Below are positions 16,633 through 25,163 of a stretch of 38,508 nt of DNA, piece by piece. The number at the start of each line of letters is the position of its first letter. The stretch's first letter is position 1. Under the pieces are notes generated by a model. It ran no database searches. It saw nothing but the letters and a program-made list of their open reading frames with translations, and had not been told where the DNA came from. The position numbers and the translations under genes were made by a program. The DNA is from an uncultured Eubacteriales bacterium (GTDB lineage: Bacteria > Bacillota > Clostridia > Oscillospirales > Oscillospiraceae): positions 1 through 38,508 of the forward strand of contig URPU01000010.1 in NCBI GenBank assembly GCA_900549865.1, given 5' to 3'.

Positions 16633-16938
16633 TCATTTCATCAGCTTTTGCAGCGTGGCGACAAGCTCGTCTATCACATCGTCGTTGCCGCGGCGGATAT
16701 CATCTGCCACGCAGGTTCTGATATGGCTGGCAAGCAATTCTTTGTTGAACGCGTTCACCGCCGCGTTTACGGCCGCGGACTGCACAAGGATATCCGGGCA
16801 GTATGCGTCGTTTTCGACCATTCCGCGTATGCCGCGTATCTGCCCCTCTATTCGATTCAGCCGGTTGATAAGCTTTGTATACTCCTCCGGCGTGCGCTGC
16901 TTCTTCTTTTGACAGCAGCAGCATTTCTTTTCATCCAA
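16633..16938 (-). CDS. csoR: Copper-sensing repressor CsoR
   Basis: All-helical DNA-binding repressor that leaves DNA when it binds Cu(I). The core LINRLNRIEGQIRGIRGMV is diagnostic of the CsoR/RcnR family. The copper ligands Cys-His-Cys are present: Cys47 (AYCPD), His72 and Cys76 (SHIRTC), counted from the start used here. I choose TTG at 16938 as start because GGAGG lies eight bases upstream; the open frame can be extended to another TTG at 16957-16959 with no ribosome site. The N-terminus KKCCCCQKKK has four consecutive Cys. First gene of csoR-copA. Confidence 0.92.
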   Translation of the reverse strand: MDEKKCCCCQKKKQRTPEEYTKLINRLNRIEGQIRGIRGMVENDAYCPDILVQSAAVNAAVNAFNKELLASHIRTCVADDIRRGNDDVIDELVATLQKLMK

Positions 16939-16961
16939 AGCCTTCGCCTCCGTATGCAAAT

Positions 16962-17011
16962 ATACCCACAGGGGGTATTTGTAATATATACCCCCTGTGG
17001 GTATTTGTCAA
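16962..17011 (-). promoter_or_regulatory. csoR-copA promoter with two CsoR operators
   Basis: On the minus strand TTGACA (17006-17011), 17 bases, TATATT (16983-16988). Two 17-base operators, ATACCCACAGGGGGTAT (16962-16978) and its exact reverse complement (16988-17004), flank a nine-base spacer. Each half is itself a TACCC-N-GGGTA type CsoR site. The upstream copy fills the gap between -35 and -10; the downstream copy covers the expected transcription start near 16976. Confidence 0.85.
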
Positions 17012-17022
17012 GTTAAATATAT

Positions 17023-17160
17023 TTAATTATGTACATTTTCCGGGAGCTTTATTCTGACGTTTTGCAGCACTATGCCGCTGAGTATCAGCGCCGCGCCGGC
17101 AATGCCCGGAACGCCGGGCTTTTCCCCCAAGAACAGTACTCCCAGCGTGGAGGCCGTTAT
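17023..17160 (-). pseudogene. EamA/DMT-type transporter, C-terminal remnant
   Basis: The last 45 codons of a drug/metabolite (EamA) transporter. The segment reads TASTLGVLFLGEKPG followed by IAGAALILSGIVL, the standard ninth and tenth helices of the family, then a short polar tail and TAA at 17023-17025. Upstream of 17160 the similarity ends and the sequence becomes antisense to LysR coding. About 250 N-terminal residues and the start are missing, so it is non-functional. Confidence 0.65.
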
Positions 17161-17161
17161 G

Positions 17162-17835
17162 CGAGAGCTTGTATATACTGCGGAAAAGTACGGCCAGACG
17201 GCCGCTGCACTGCGCGGGCTGGACAGCGGCCGCGTGACCGTCGGCGTATCCTGCGACACGTATTATCGCTGGCTTGCGTCGGCGATAGCCGGTTTTTCAA
17301 GGCTGCACCCGGCGATACGCATCAACACGGTTTACGACGTGCTAAGCAGCAGGATAATCGAAATGCTGAACGAGCACAGCGTGGATCTGTGCATAATAAG
17401 CCGACGCGACGGCGCTGTCGGCTGGACGCAGATAAAGCGCGACGAGCTTGTCGCATTGTGCACTGCGGCGATCCCCTGTCGAAGCTGGACCGCATTCCGC
17501 TGGAGCTGCTGGAGAAGGAGCCGTATATTGAGATCAGTCCGGGCTGTGACACAGATAATGCGCGCATGCTGGCCAAAAACGGCATTGTGCCCGACGTGCG
17601 CTATACCTGCACCTCCGTTTCCGCGGCGTGCTCGCTCGTGTCGGCCGGGCTTGGCTTTACGCTGCTGAACGCTATGCTCGCCCAGTCAATGCCGCAGGAG
17701 CTGAAGGCCGTCGGACTTTCGCCGCCGCAGTATGTTGACATCGGCATCGCAACAAATGCAGCCGATGAAACCTCACCGGCTGCACAAAGCTTTATATCGT
17801 ATCTTAAGAAAACTATGAATACAGAGCAAGGCTAA
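17162..17835 (+). pseudogene. LysR-type regulator, truncated and frameshifted
   Basis: Effector-binding domain of a LysR-type regulator without its helix-turn-helix. Similarity begins at RELVYTAEKYG (from 17162), the end of the linker helix, then LRGLDSGRVTVGVS, the first strand of the ligand domain. The frame continues to ELVALCTA (about 17465), then jumps: GDPLSKLDRIPLELLEKEP is in another frame. Restoring one G in the GCGG run at 17465-17468 would give CTAGDPLSK, so a one-base deletion is the simplest cause. The rest runs to TAA at 17833-17835, which overlaps the stop of the convergent regulator gene. Both a 5' deletion and a frameshift make it a pseudogene. Confidence 0.8.
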
Positions 17836-18584
17836 TATTCCATGCTATTTCTGTATTCGTTTGCGCTGACGCCCACGATGCGTTTGAACACACGGGAAAA
17901 ATGCGCGGCGTCGGAATAGCCGACCATATCTACAATGTCGCCTATTTTCAGCTTTGGGTCGTTCAAAAGCGCCTTTGCCTTCTCTATGCGCACGTTGTTC
18001 AATAGCTCATAAAACGTATTTCCGGTATATTTATTGATGAGCTTTGACAGATGCCACTGAGAGACATAGCATTTATCGGCAACCTCCTGCAGGGTGAGTT
18101 TCTGCGCATAATGCTCCTCAATATACGCCGTGGCCTGATTTACTATAAAGCTTCCGGCGTGCCTGTCAAGGCAGGGTTCGTCCTCCCCTGCCGCCGCGTC
18201 TGGCGGAAGCTTATCCAACCTCTCCTTCATCGCGGAAAGCGCCTCGTGCAGCTCGTCCATCTTTGACGGCTTGAGCAGGAACCGCGTTACGCCAAGCTTT
18301 ATCGCCTCCTGCGCATAATTGAAATCCCGATAGCCCGTTAAAACGGCGATCTGCATTTCCGGAAACTCGCTTTTAAGCCCGGCAAGCATGGTCAGGCCGT
18401 CCTGATCCGGCATTTTGATATCAGTGAACACGATATGCGGCTTCAGCCGCCGGATGAGCGCAGCGCCGCCCGCGGCGTCATACGCGGCTCCGACGACCTC
18501 GCAATTATAGTCCGCCCACTTTATCACCCGTGTCAGTCCGTCAACAATGATCTTCTCGTCGTCAATAAGCACCACGCGGTACAA
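17832..18584 (-). CDS. YesN-type response regulator (REC + AraC HTH)
   Basis: Two-component response regulator, 250 aa. N-terminal receiver domain with acidic pair Asp8-Asp9, phospho-acceptor Asp55 (FTDIKMP), Thr83 and Lys105 (LLKPSK); then a short linker and an AraC-type double helix-turn-helix (about 150-250) ending VGYSDAAHFSRVFKRIVG. It lacks the long middle region of larger YesN proteins. Start is TTG at 18584 with GGGGAG nine bases before; I see no in-frame ATG. Last gene of the sugar locus; the likely partner kinase lies at 21992-23683, on the far side of the transporter genes. Likely activates the locus when the sugar is present (inference). Confidence 0.9.
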   Translation of the reverse strand: MYRVVLIDDEKIIVDGLTRVIKWADYNCEVVGAAYDAAGGAALIRRLKPHIVFTDIKMPDQDGLTMLAGLKSEFPEMQIAVLTGYRDFNYAQEAIKLGVTRFLLKPSKMDELHEALSAMKERLDKLPPDAAAGEDEPCLDRHAGSFIVNQATAYIEEHYAQKLTLQEVADKCYVSQWHLSKLINKYTGNTFYELLNNVRIEKAKALLNDPKLKIGDIVDMVGYSDAAHFSRVFKRIVGVSANEYRNSMEY

Positions 18585-18643
18585 GCGCGCTCACTCCCCT
18601 TCTCATACGCAAGTTTACAGCAGCACCGGAATATTTTCAAGCA

Positions 18644-19501
18644 TCATCCCTTGACCGCACCCGCGGTAAGGCCCTTGATTATATGCTTTTGCAGCAGAAC
18701 ATAAACAACAAGCACAGGAATGACGACAAGCACAACAGACGACGCCATCAGGCCATAGTTCACACCGGCCTGAGAGCTTATCTCGTTCAGGAGCCCGGTG
18801 ATGGCGCGCTCCTGCGGATAGCGCAGGAAGAACGACTGCGTGAAAAGGTCGTTATAGCTCCAGAGGAAGGCGAAGATAGCGACCGTCGCAAAGGAGGACT
18901 TCGCCGCAGGAATAATGATGTTGAAATATATCTGAAAAACGTTGCAGCCGTCAAGATATGCGCTTTCCTCCAGCTCTATCGGAACCGACTGTATAAAGCC
19001 CATCAGAATTATTATCGCAAAGCACAGATTGCCCGCGATCTGCGGAAGTATGACGGCGACAAGGCTGAGCCAGCGGTTGCCCGTCCCAGCAATGCCGAGC
19101 ATGACCTCAAGCCGGAACACCGGGATTATGGTCGAGAACACGGGAAACATCATCCCCGCCATCACGAGCCCGTAAAGCACGCCGCGCCCGCGGAAGCGAT
19201 AGCGCACAAGGCCATACGCCGCAAGGCCGGCAAGGATCACAACGGCGACCGTTACCGTGCCGGAAATTATGAAGCTGTTCAGATACGCGTTTTTGAAATC
19301 GGAGCGTTCCCACGCCGTTATGTAGTTTTCCCATGTGAAGGCATCGCCGACGGGAAGTGAGAAGGAATCACTGAGAATGAGTCCCTTTTTCCTGAAAGAG
19401 TTCAATATGACCCAGATGAACGGATAAACCGTCGTCACGCCCCAAAGGCACAGCACGACATACGTGACTATTTTAGACGCGGATATTTTCCTTGTATTCA
19501 T
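18644..19501 (-). CDS. Sugar ABC transporter permease (MalG type)
   Basis: Membrane subunit of a CUT1-type carbohydrate importer, 285 aa with about six helices. The coupling loop is ELEESAYLDGCNVFQIYFN, a good match to the MalG EAA motif, and the C-terminus AGLTAGAVKG-like (KGLTAGAVKG) is typical. The start is ATG at 19501 after GAGGTG; the GTG six bases earlier overlaps that site. It lies nine bases after the other permease. No ATPase gene is in the locus, so it likely uses a shared MsmX-type ATPase encoded elsewhere, as is common for this class in Firmicutes. Confidence 0.92.
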   Translation of the reverse strand: MNTRKISASKIVTYVVLCLWGVTTVYPFIWVILNSFRKKGLILSDSFSLPVGDAFTWENYITAWERSDFKNAYLNSFIISGTVTVAVVILAGLAAYGLVRYRFRGRGVLYGLVMAGMMFPVFSTIIPVFRLEVMLGIAGTGNRWLSLVAVILPQIAGNLCFAIIILMGFIQSVPIELEESAYLDGCNVFQIYFNIIIPAAKSSFATVAIFAFLWSYNDLFTQSFFLRYPQERAITGLLNEISSQAGVNYGLMASSVVLVVIPVLVVYVLLQKHIIKGLTAGAVKG

Positions 19502-19510
19502 ACGCACACC

Positions 19511-20437
19511 TCAAATATCTTCCGACGGTCTGAATATCCGGTTGCTGATGTTGGACAGCACAACGCCCAGCACAACAATGAGCACCGCAATGGTCGAGCC
19601 GTAGTCAACGTTCATTTTGTTGAAGGTCTGGTCATACATATAGGTTCCCGTAAGCCAGCCCATATTTTCCGGCATACCCGCGCCGAACATCACCCACGGC
19701 AGGTCGAACACCTTGAGCGCGCCCGTGATGGCGAGCACAAGGCACGTGCATAGCACGTTGCGCAGCATGGGCAGAGTGATATATCTTGTCCGCTTCCACC
19801 CGTCCGCGCCGTCAAGCGCCGCCGCTTCATAGAGATCCTGCGAAATATTATTAAGCCCGGTCACAATGATGACGAAGTAGAAGCCGACATACTGCCACAT
19901 TACAGGCATGAACATTGTGAAAAGAAAATGCACCTGATCCTTCCAATCGAGCCACTCCACCACCATTTTCCCGCTGGCCTTTATCTCATAATCAAGCTGC
20001 CCCCAGCTGAGCAGAAGCTGATTGACCATGCCGCCCTTATAGAGAAAAATAAGGTTGAACATAAGCCCCAGCGCCGTCGCCGAAATGACTATCGGGAAAA
20101 AATATATCGTGCGGAACACCTGTGCACCAACTCTTATGGTGTCCACGAGCAGCGCAAGAATCAGCGCAATGCCGACCTGAAAAATTATCGTGCACACGAT
20201 CAGCAGCAGCGTGTTTTTCAGTGCGGCGCGCATATACGGGTCTGTAAAAAGGCGCTGATAGTTCACATACCACGGCGTATTCACGCCCTCCGCCGCACGC
20301 CCGAGACCGCCTATATCCAGAAACGTATTTATTATATTCTGAAGGAACGGATAGTACAGGAATACTATGAGGAACAGGAACGCAGGGATCAGAAATATAA
20401 GAAGCGGCGTTTTTTTCTTGTATATCATTGAGTTCAT
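19511..20437 (-). CDS. Sugar ABC transporter permease (MalF/UgpA type)
   Basis: Partner membrane subunit, 308 aa from ATG at 20437 (AAGGG eight bases upstream); a GTG nine bases earlier is in frame but sits in the ribosome site. Hydrophobic N-terminal helix LLIFLIPAFLFLIVFLYYPF, then the family layout with the EAA loop DLYEAAALDGADGWKRTRYI. Follows the binding-protein gene after a hairpin (20470-20505). Substrate is unknown from the permease itself. Confidence 0.92.
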   Translation of the reverse strand: MNSMIYKKKTPLLIFLIPAFLFLIVFLYYPFLQNIINTFLDIGGLGRAAEGVNTPWYVNYQRLFTDPYMRAALKNTLLLIVCTIIFQVGIALILALLVDTIRVGAQVFRTIYFFPIVISATALGLMFNLIFLYKGGMVNQLLLSWGQLDYEIKASGKMVVEWLDWKDQVHFLFTMFMPVMWQYVGFYFVIIVTGLNNISQDLYEAAALDGADGWKRTRYITLPMLRNVLCTCLVLAITGALKVFDLPWVMFGAGMPENMGWLTGTYMYDQTFNKMNVDYGSTIAVLIVVLGVVLSNISNRIFRPSEDI

Positions 20438-20469
20438 CTGCTGCACCCTTTTGCTTTTTGATAAATTAT

Positions 20470-20505
20470 AATGAAATAGGGCTGCGCGGGCAGCCCTATT
20501 TCATT
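20470..20505 (-). terminator. Intra-operon hairpin after the sugar-binding protein gene
   Basis: Perfect stem AATGAAATAGGGCTG (20470-20484) with CAGCCCTATTTCATT (20491-20505), loop CGCGGG, followed on the minus strand by an AT-rich tract (ATAATTTATC). Position between binding protein and permeases matches the stem in the peptide importer operon at 10183-10238. Confidence 0.75.
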
Positions 20506-20519
20506 TGTATAAGTCAGGC

Positions 20520-21854
20520 TCAGTTGAGCGCGATCGCAGATTCCACCGCATCATGCGCTGTCATCTTGCCGGTCACGACGTTCTGGATGTTGCCGAAGAG
20601 GTCGGTCTTGGCTTCGCTGGTTATCGTGTCCTGAACCGCACCCACAACGCCGGTGATATTGGCGTTGGCATCAGCTGCGGACTGCTGGAGGGCATTGAGG
20701 CCGGAGGGCTTCGCGCCGTTGACCAGTGCGGTCACTTCAGTGGTGACGAAGGTGCTGAGCACCTCGTCAGAGGTGAGCTGGGAGACGAACTCAACCGCAG
20801 CGTCGCGCTTTGCAGGGTCATCCCAAGCCTTGCGGGTGATGAAGTAGCCCATGGAGATGCCGCCGATAGCCTCGGTAGCCTTGCGCTCACCCTTTGCGGG
20901 AACATAGGAAACAGCATAGCCGTCAAGGTTGTCGCCGTGATTCTCAGTGAAGTAGCCGACCTTCCAGGAGCCGTCTATAAGGAAGGCTGCCTCGTCCTCG
21001 CCAAAGAGGGCGACGGTCTCTGCGTCACCGGCAGTGAGAGTGTTCTTCGGGAAGAAGCCGCGCTCGTAAAGATCCTTGATATCGTCAAGAGCGGCGATCC
21101 ACTTTGCGGAAAATGCGTCGTCAACGAGCTTGCCGTCAGCGTCAAGCGTGGGAACGGCGAGCTGATCGTCAATGCTGCCGTTGTTCATGACGGCAAACTC
21201 AAACCAGTAGTGAGGAACCTCGACCAGAGAGCAGGCAATGGGGGTGTAGCCGTTGTCAAGAATGGTCTGGCAGTCGGCAAGGAACTGATCCCAAGTGTAA
21301 TCAGGGCCGGGGACTGCAACGCCGCAGGCGTCAAGCACGGTCTTGTTGACGAACATGTTCTCCCAGAAGCCGGCGGAGGGCACTGCATAGTGCTTTCCGT
21401 CAGCCGCGGTGGCCATCATGCTTTCCTTCATGTTGGCAGCATAGTCGGGGTACTCTGTGCGGATCTCATCAATGGAGACGACCTTATCCGCCGTGATGAA
21501 CGGCTCTGCGTCGGCATTGGTGAAGAAGAACAGCACATCGGGCTCAGAGCCGGTCTCGAAGTCGGTGAGGACCTTCGCCTTCCACTCCTCGTTGGAGGTG
21601 GCGGAGCCGTCGTTCACCTTGTTGCCGGTGGATTCTTCATATGCCGCAACGGCATTCTCGAAATTCTTGCGGTTGCCGTCATCGCCGCCGTAGGACGTGA
21701 CGACGTTGATGGTGACAGCTTCCTTTGCGGGCGCAGCATCGTCACCGGAAGCGGCCTCAGCGGGGGTGCTGGCCGCGGGCTGTGCGGCCTGACCGCAGGC
21801 GCAGAGAGCAAAGACCATGGTCAATGCGAGCAGCAGGGCTAACAATTTTTTCAT
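20520..21854 (-). CDS. Sugar-binding lipoprotein (family 1 solute-binding protein)
   Basis: Extracellular carbohydrate-binding protein of a CUT1 importer, 444 aa, anchored by lipid. The signal peptide MKKLLALLLALTMVFALCAC ends in a lipobox with Cys20, followed by a Pro/Ala/Ser-rich linker. The mature protein begins INVVTSYGGDDG, typical of family 1, and contains YAVPSAGFWENMFVNKTVLD, in which the hinge-side and aromatic sugar-stacking residues usually lie. ATG at 21854 follows AGGAG. A cre-like operator lies upstream. Context (GH94 phosphorylase) suggests a beta-linked disaccharide or short oligosaccharide. Confidence 0.92.
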   Translation of the reverse strand: MKKLLALLLALTMVFALCACGQAAQPAASTPAEAASGDDAAPAKEAVTINVVTSYGGDDGNRKNFENAVAAYEESTGNKVNDGSATSNEEWKAKVLTDFETGSEPDVLFFFTNADAEPFITADKVVSIDEIRTEYPDYAANMKESMMATAADGKHYAVPSAGFWENMFVNKTVLDACGVAVPGPDYTWDQFLADCQTILDNGYTPIACSLVEVPHYWFEFAVMNNGSIDDQLAVPTLDADGKLVDDAFSAKWIAALDDIKDLYERGFFPKNTLTAGDAETVALFGEDEAAFLIDGSWKVGYFTENHGDNLDGYAVSYVPAKGERKATEAIGGISMGYFITRKAWDDPAKRDAAVEFVSQLTSDEVLSTFVTTEVTALVNGAKPSGLNALQQSAADANANITGVVGAVQDTITSEAKTDLFGNIQNVVTGKMTAHDAVESAIALN

Positions 21855-21882
21855 GTCAATTTCTCCTCTAAAATTTTAAGTG

Positions 21883-21899
21883 TGACACCGGTTTGTGTC
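21883..21899 (-). promoter_or_regulatory. Possible cre/operator upstream of the sugar-binding protein gene
   Basis: Minus strand ACAAACCGGTGTCA (complement of 21883-21896) fits the catabolite-response consensus TGWNANCGNTNWCA except for its first two bases, and it sits in an inverted repeat GACAC/GTGTC (21884-21899), about 30 bases before the start codon. No convincing -35/-10 pair could be seen beside it. Either carbon catabolite control or the local YesN-type regulator could act here. Confidence 0.3.
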
Positions 21900-21991
21900 G
21901 TTGCTATAATTTTAGTTCATTTTTCATTCACAGATAAGAGCCCTGCTTGTGCTTTCTTGCCAATCCTTGCGGACTTGGCGGCAAGAATATT

Positions 21992-23683
21992 CTATTTTTG
22001 CCCGCTGAGTACTATCCGCGCCAGAATACGCCCCGCGCGCGGCTCGCTTATAGTGAAGGTATAATCGTCTCCGTACAGAAGCTTGAGCCGCTGGTTTACG
22101 TTGCGTATGCCGACGCCGCTGCGCACCGTCTGCGGCGCGGCGGCAGCGGGCGCATTCATTGACGCCCTTATGCTCTCCCAGCCCTCTGACGATATCGTGC
22201 CGTCGTGCTCCACTTCAAAATACAGCTTTGCGCCGTCTCTGTACGTCCTTATGCATATCTCGCCGCCGTTTCTAGTCAGGTCATGCTCCACGGCGTTTTC
22301 TATTATCGGCTGAAGCATCAGCCGCGGAATGCTGCAATTGAGCATTCCTGCGTCTATATCGCGCGTCACGGTGAGCTTGTCGCCCAGCCTTTCGCCTGTG
22401 ATATAGAGATATGCGTCAACGTAATCCATTTCCTCCGACAGCGCTATCTGCTGCCGCCCGTCACGGCCTATCGCCGCATCCAGCATCGTTGACAGCGCCT
22501 CTATCATTGAGCAAACGCGCTCATTATCCGCAAGGCGCGCCTCCCAGTTGATTATCTCAAGCGTGTTATTCAGAAAATGCGGGTTTATCTGCGATTGCAG
22601 CGCCTTTATCTTGGCCTGCTGCAGCGCTTGCTGTTCAAGAAACAGCCTGTCGAACTGGTTTTTGAGCTCCGTTGACATGGAGTTGAAGTGGCTGTATAGC
22701 TGTCTAAACTCGGCGTTCGCCGCCTGTTCCTCTATGATATATCCGCGTTCACCGCTCTGCACGCGGCTGTTTGCATCTATCAGCACCTCCATCGGGTGAT
22801 TGATGTTGCGGTGGAAGAAGCTTATCATCGCAACAAGCAGCGGCAGGACCAGCAGCACGATAAGAAGTATCGCCCGGCGCAGCATGGGCATGGTGCTCCA
22901 CAGACTCACCTCGGTGGTCTGCGCCGTGAATGTCAGCGTATGCCCTTCGACATCTGCATGATACTCCTTCACGGCGGGCTTCACGCCGTCCGGCATATCC
23001 CCGGAATCCAACCTTACCGGCACGCCGTCAATGCTGACTTCCACGGCATGTATGCCATTTATGCCGTAAAGCGACTGGAACAGCACGCTTTTTTCAAGCT
23101 CCATGACGAGGATCGCATACGGCTCAAAGCTGTTGTCGAGAAGGTTTCTGACCATATACAGGCCGTCGCCAACACTGAGGAAAAATATCCCCGAATCCGC
23201 GTCGCCGATAGTGCGCTCGACCTCCGGGAGTACATTTTCCTTATAATTGCGAAGCACATTATATTTTGCTGTGCCCTGCGCGGCGGCATATGGATGGATA
23301 TCCAGCGCCTCGTCAAGAAATGATATGTAAATGACGCTGAAAGCCGCATTGCGCGAATACTTCTGTGAAAGATAGTCCGTCACGGTCTTATACATCGCAC
23401 TTTTGCTTTTGTCCTGAAGATAGCCCCTGTACGCCTGACGGACATAGCCCTCGTATGACACGGCCTTGGAATCCTCAAGCGCCGCGGCAAGGCGCAGCTC
23501 GACCTGACGCATGGCATTCTCCGCGCCCGCGTCCGCCGTCTGCCTTATCGTCCTGTCATAGTAATAGTTTATAAAAACCGCAGCCGTCACCGTGACGATT
23601 ATTATCGGCAGTATCCAGCACACTATCGTTGCGATGGATATCCCCCATTTCAGTGAAAGCGGTTTTCTGTCCTTTTTTCTCAT
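21992..23683 (-). CDS. YesM-type sensor histidine kinase
   Basis: Membrane sensor kinase, 563 aa from ATG at 23683 (AGGGG upstream; the 13 extra codons of the longer frame read through a hairpin region). First membrane helix about 16-40, a large extracellular sensing domain (about 42-265, Cache-like by length and position), second helix 270-290, HAMP region to about 340, then a coiled helix and the His_kinase box QINPHFLNNTLEIINW with His369, N-box QPIIENAVEHDL, and G-box GVGIRNVNQRLKLLYG. These marks define the YesM/LytS-like class. It is separated from its likely partner regulator (17832-18584) by three transporter genes. Confidence 0.93.
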   Translation of the reverse strand: MRKKDRKPLSLKWGISIATIVCWILPIIIVTVTAAVFINYYYDRTIRQTADAGAENAMRQVELRLAAALEDSKAVSYEGYVRQAYRGYLQDKSKSAMYKTVTDYLSQKYSRNAAFSVIYISFLDEALDIHPYAAAQGTAKYNVLRNYKENVLPEVERTIGDADSGIFFLSVGDGLYMVRNLLDNSFEPYAILVMELEKSVLFQSLYGINGIHAVEVSIDGVPVRLDSGDMPDGVKPAVKEYHADVEGHTLTFTAQTTEVSLWSTMPMLRRAILLIVLLVLPLLVAMISFFHRNINHPMEVLIDANSRVQSGERGYIIEEQAANAEFRQLYSHFNSMSTELKNQFDRLFLEQQALQQAKIKALQSQINPHFLNNTLEIINWEARLADNERVCSMIEALSTMLDAAIGRDGRQQIALSEEMDYVDAYLYITGERLGDKLTVTRDIDAGMLNCSIPRLMLQPIIENAVEHDLTRNGGEICIRTYRDGAKLYFEVEHDGTISSEGWESIRASMNAPAAAAPQTVRSGVGIRNVNQRLKLLYGDDYTFTISEPRAGRILARIVLSGQK

Positions 23684-23707
23684 AAAGCCCCTGCCGTTCC
23701 CGTATAA

Positions 23708-23737
23708 GCAATACCCCGGCACATGCCGGGGTATTGC
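23708..23737 (-). terminator. Perfect hairpin between mutase and kinase genes
   Basis: GCAATACCCCGGC (23708-23720), loop ACAT, GCCGGGGTATTGC (23725-23737): a perfect 13-base stem. On the minus strand it lies a few bases after the mutase stop and is followed by TTATAC, so a partial terminator or RNA-stability element is likely. Confidence 0.65.
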
Positions 23738-23743
23738 AGAAAT

Positions 23744-25159
23744 TCAAAGCGCAAGAAAGCTCTTCCAGCGTGCGATATAAGCATCCGCCGCGGCTTTTGT
23801 CTCCGCCTCGGCCGCCATTCTCAGCAGCGGCTCCGTTCCGGAAAAGCGGCAGATGACCCAGCTTCCGTCCTTGAAATAGACCTTACAGCCGTCCTCGCGG
23901 CTTATATGCTCCACATTGCCGCCGAAGTCCGGGCAAGCCATCTGCTCAAACAGGAGCTGCTGCAGCTCCGCCTTTCTCTCCTGCGTCATGGTGAAGGCCG
24001 CCTCGGCATACGCGAGCTCACCGTATATGTCGCAGATCTCTTTATAAAGCTCGGAAAGCTTCTTCCCAGTAACAGCAAGCATTTCCACCAGCAGCGCCGC
24101 GGCATAAATGCCGTCCTTACCGGAGATATGCCCCTTCACGGCAAGGCCGCCGGAGGACTCGCCGCCGATTATCGCATCCGTCTCCGTCATTTTCGCGGAA
24201 ACGTATTTGAAGCCGACAGGAACCTCATAGCACTTCTGTCCAAGCCCCTCCGCAACGCGGTCGAGCAGGTGCGTGGTGGAATTATTGCGCACGCACGGAC
24301 CGCTCCAGCCGCGGTACTTGACGAGATAGTAGTACAGCAGCACAAGAAGCTTGTTCGGGTGGACGAACTGCCCGTTATCGTCGATAACGCCAAGCCTGTC
24401 CGCATCGCCGTCAGTGGCAATGCCGAGGTCACAGCGGTAGCGGTCAAGCACCACTGCGGACAGCGGCCCCATGGTCTCTTCGTTCGGCGCGGGGAGCTTG
24501 CCGCCGAAAAGCGTGTCATGCCTGTCGTGAATTATCTCAAGGTCACAACGGCAGGTCATGAGGATCATGCTCAGGCAGGTCTGGCTGACGCCGTACATTG
24601 GGTCAAGCGCGATGCGTAGCTGCGCCTTCTTTATCGCATCCACATTTATCGAAGCGAGAATGCTGTCTATATACTCGTTCGAGGGGTTGTTCTCCGTTAT
24701 CTGCCCGGCGGCGAGCGCCGCGTCATAGTCCACGCTCTTCACTTCCGCGGCGTCGAGCTTTTCTATCTCCGCTTCTATCTTCGCAGTCACAGTCCTGTCG
24801 GCGTCTCTGCCGCCGGCGGTGAACACCTTTATGCCGTTATATATGGCGGGGTTATGGCTGGCCGTGACGGCCATACCGTAGGGCATTTTGCGCGTCTTTA
24901 CAACAAACATCATCAGCGGCGTCGGCGAGGAGCGGTTTATCATATACACCTTGAAGCCGTAGCCCGCCAGAACCTCCGCCGCCCAGTGCGCCGACTCCTT
25001 CGAGAGAAAGCGCCTGTCATAGCCCACGCATATCTCCGCGCCGCCGTGCCCTTCCTTAAGCATCAATTGGCAAAGTCCGGCCGTCAGCAGTCTGATATTG
25101 GCCTTTGTGAACTCATCCGCAATGATGGCGCGCCAGCCGCCAGTTCCGAATTTTATCAT
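23744..25159 (-). CDS. Alpha-D-phosphohexomutase (phosphoglucomutase/phosphomannomutase)
   Basis: Interconverts hexose 1-phosphate and hexose 6-phosphate in the cytoplasm. 471 aa with all four domains. Catalytic phosphoserine loop TASHNPAIYNG (99-109, Ser101), metal loop DGDADRLG (250-257), sugar-binding loop GGESSGG near 330, and C-terminal phosphate-binding loop RFSGTEPLLR. It starts four bases after the GH94 gene ends, so the pair is tightly coupled: the sugar 1-phosphate released by the phosphorylase would be fed straight into glycolysis as 6-phosphate. Whether it prefers glucose or mannose/glucosamine substrates is not visible. Confidence 0.93.
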   Translation of the reverse strand: MIKFGTGGWRAIIADEFTKANIRLLTAGLCQLMLKEGHGGAEICVGYDRRFLSKESAHWAAEVLAGYGFKVYMINRSSPTPLMMFVVKTRKMPYGMAVTASHNPAIYNGIKVFTAGGRDADRTVTAKIEAEIEKLDAAEVKSVDYDAALAAGQITENNPSNEYIDSILASINVDAIKKAQLRIALDPMYGVSQTCLSMILMTCRCDLEIIHDRHDTLFGGKLPAPNEETMGPLSAVVLDRYRCDLGIATDGDADRLGVIDDNGQFVHPNKLLVLLYYYLVKYRGWSGPCVRNNSTTHLLDRVAEGLGQKCYEVPVGFKYVSAKMTETDAIIGGESSGGLAVKGHISGKDGIYAAALLVEMLAVTGKKLSELYKEICDIYGELAYAEAAFTMTQERKAELQQLLFEQMACPDFGGNVEHISREDGCKVYFKDGSWVICRFSGTEPLLRMAAEAETKAAADAYIARWKSFLAL

Positions 25160-25163
25160 ATCC

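Noticed and set aside
20505..21842. 445-codon open frame opposite the sugar-binding protein gene
   Set aside because: Valine/glycine-rich antisense translation; the minus-strand gene has signal peptide, lipobox and ribosome site.
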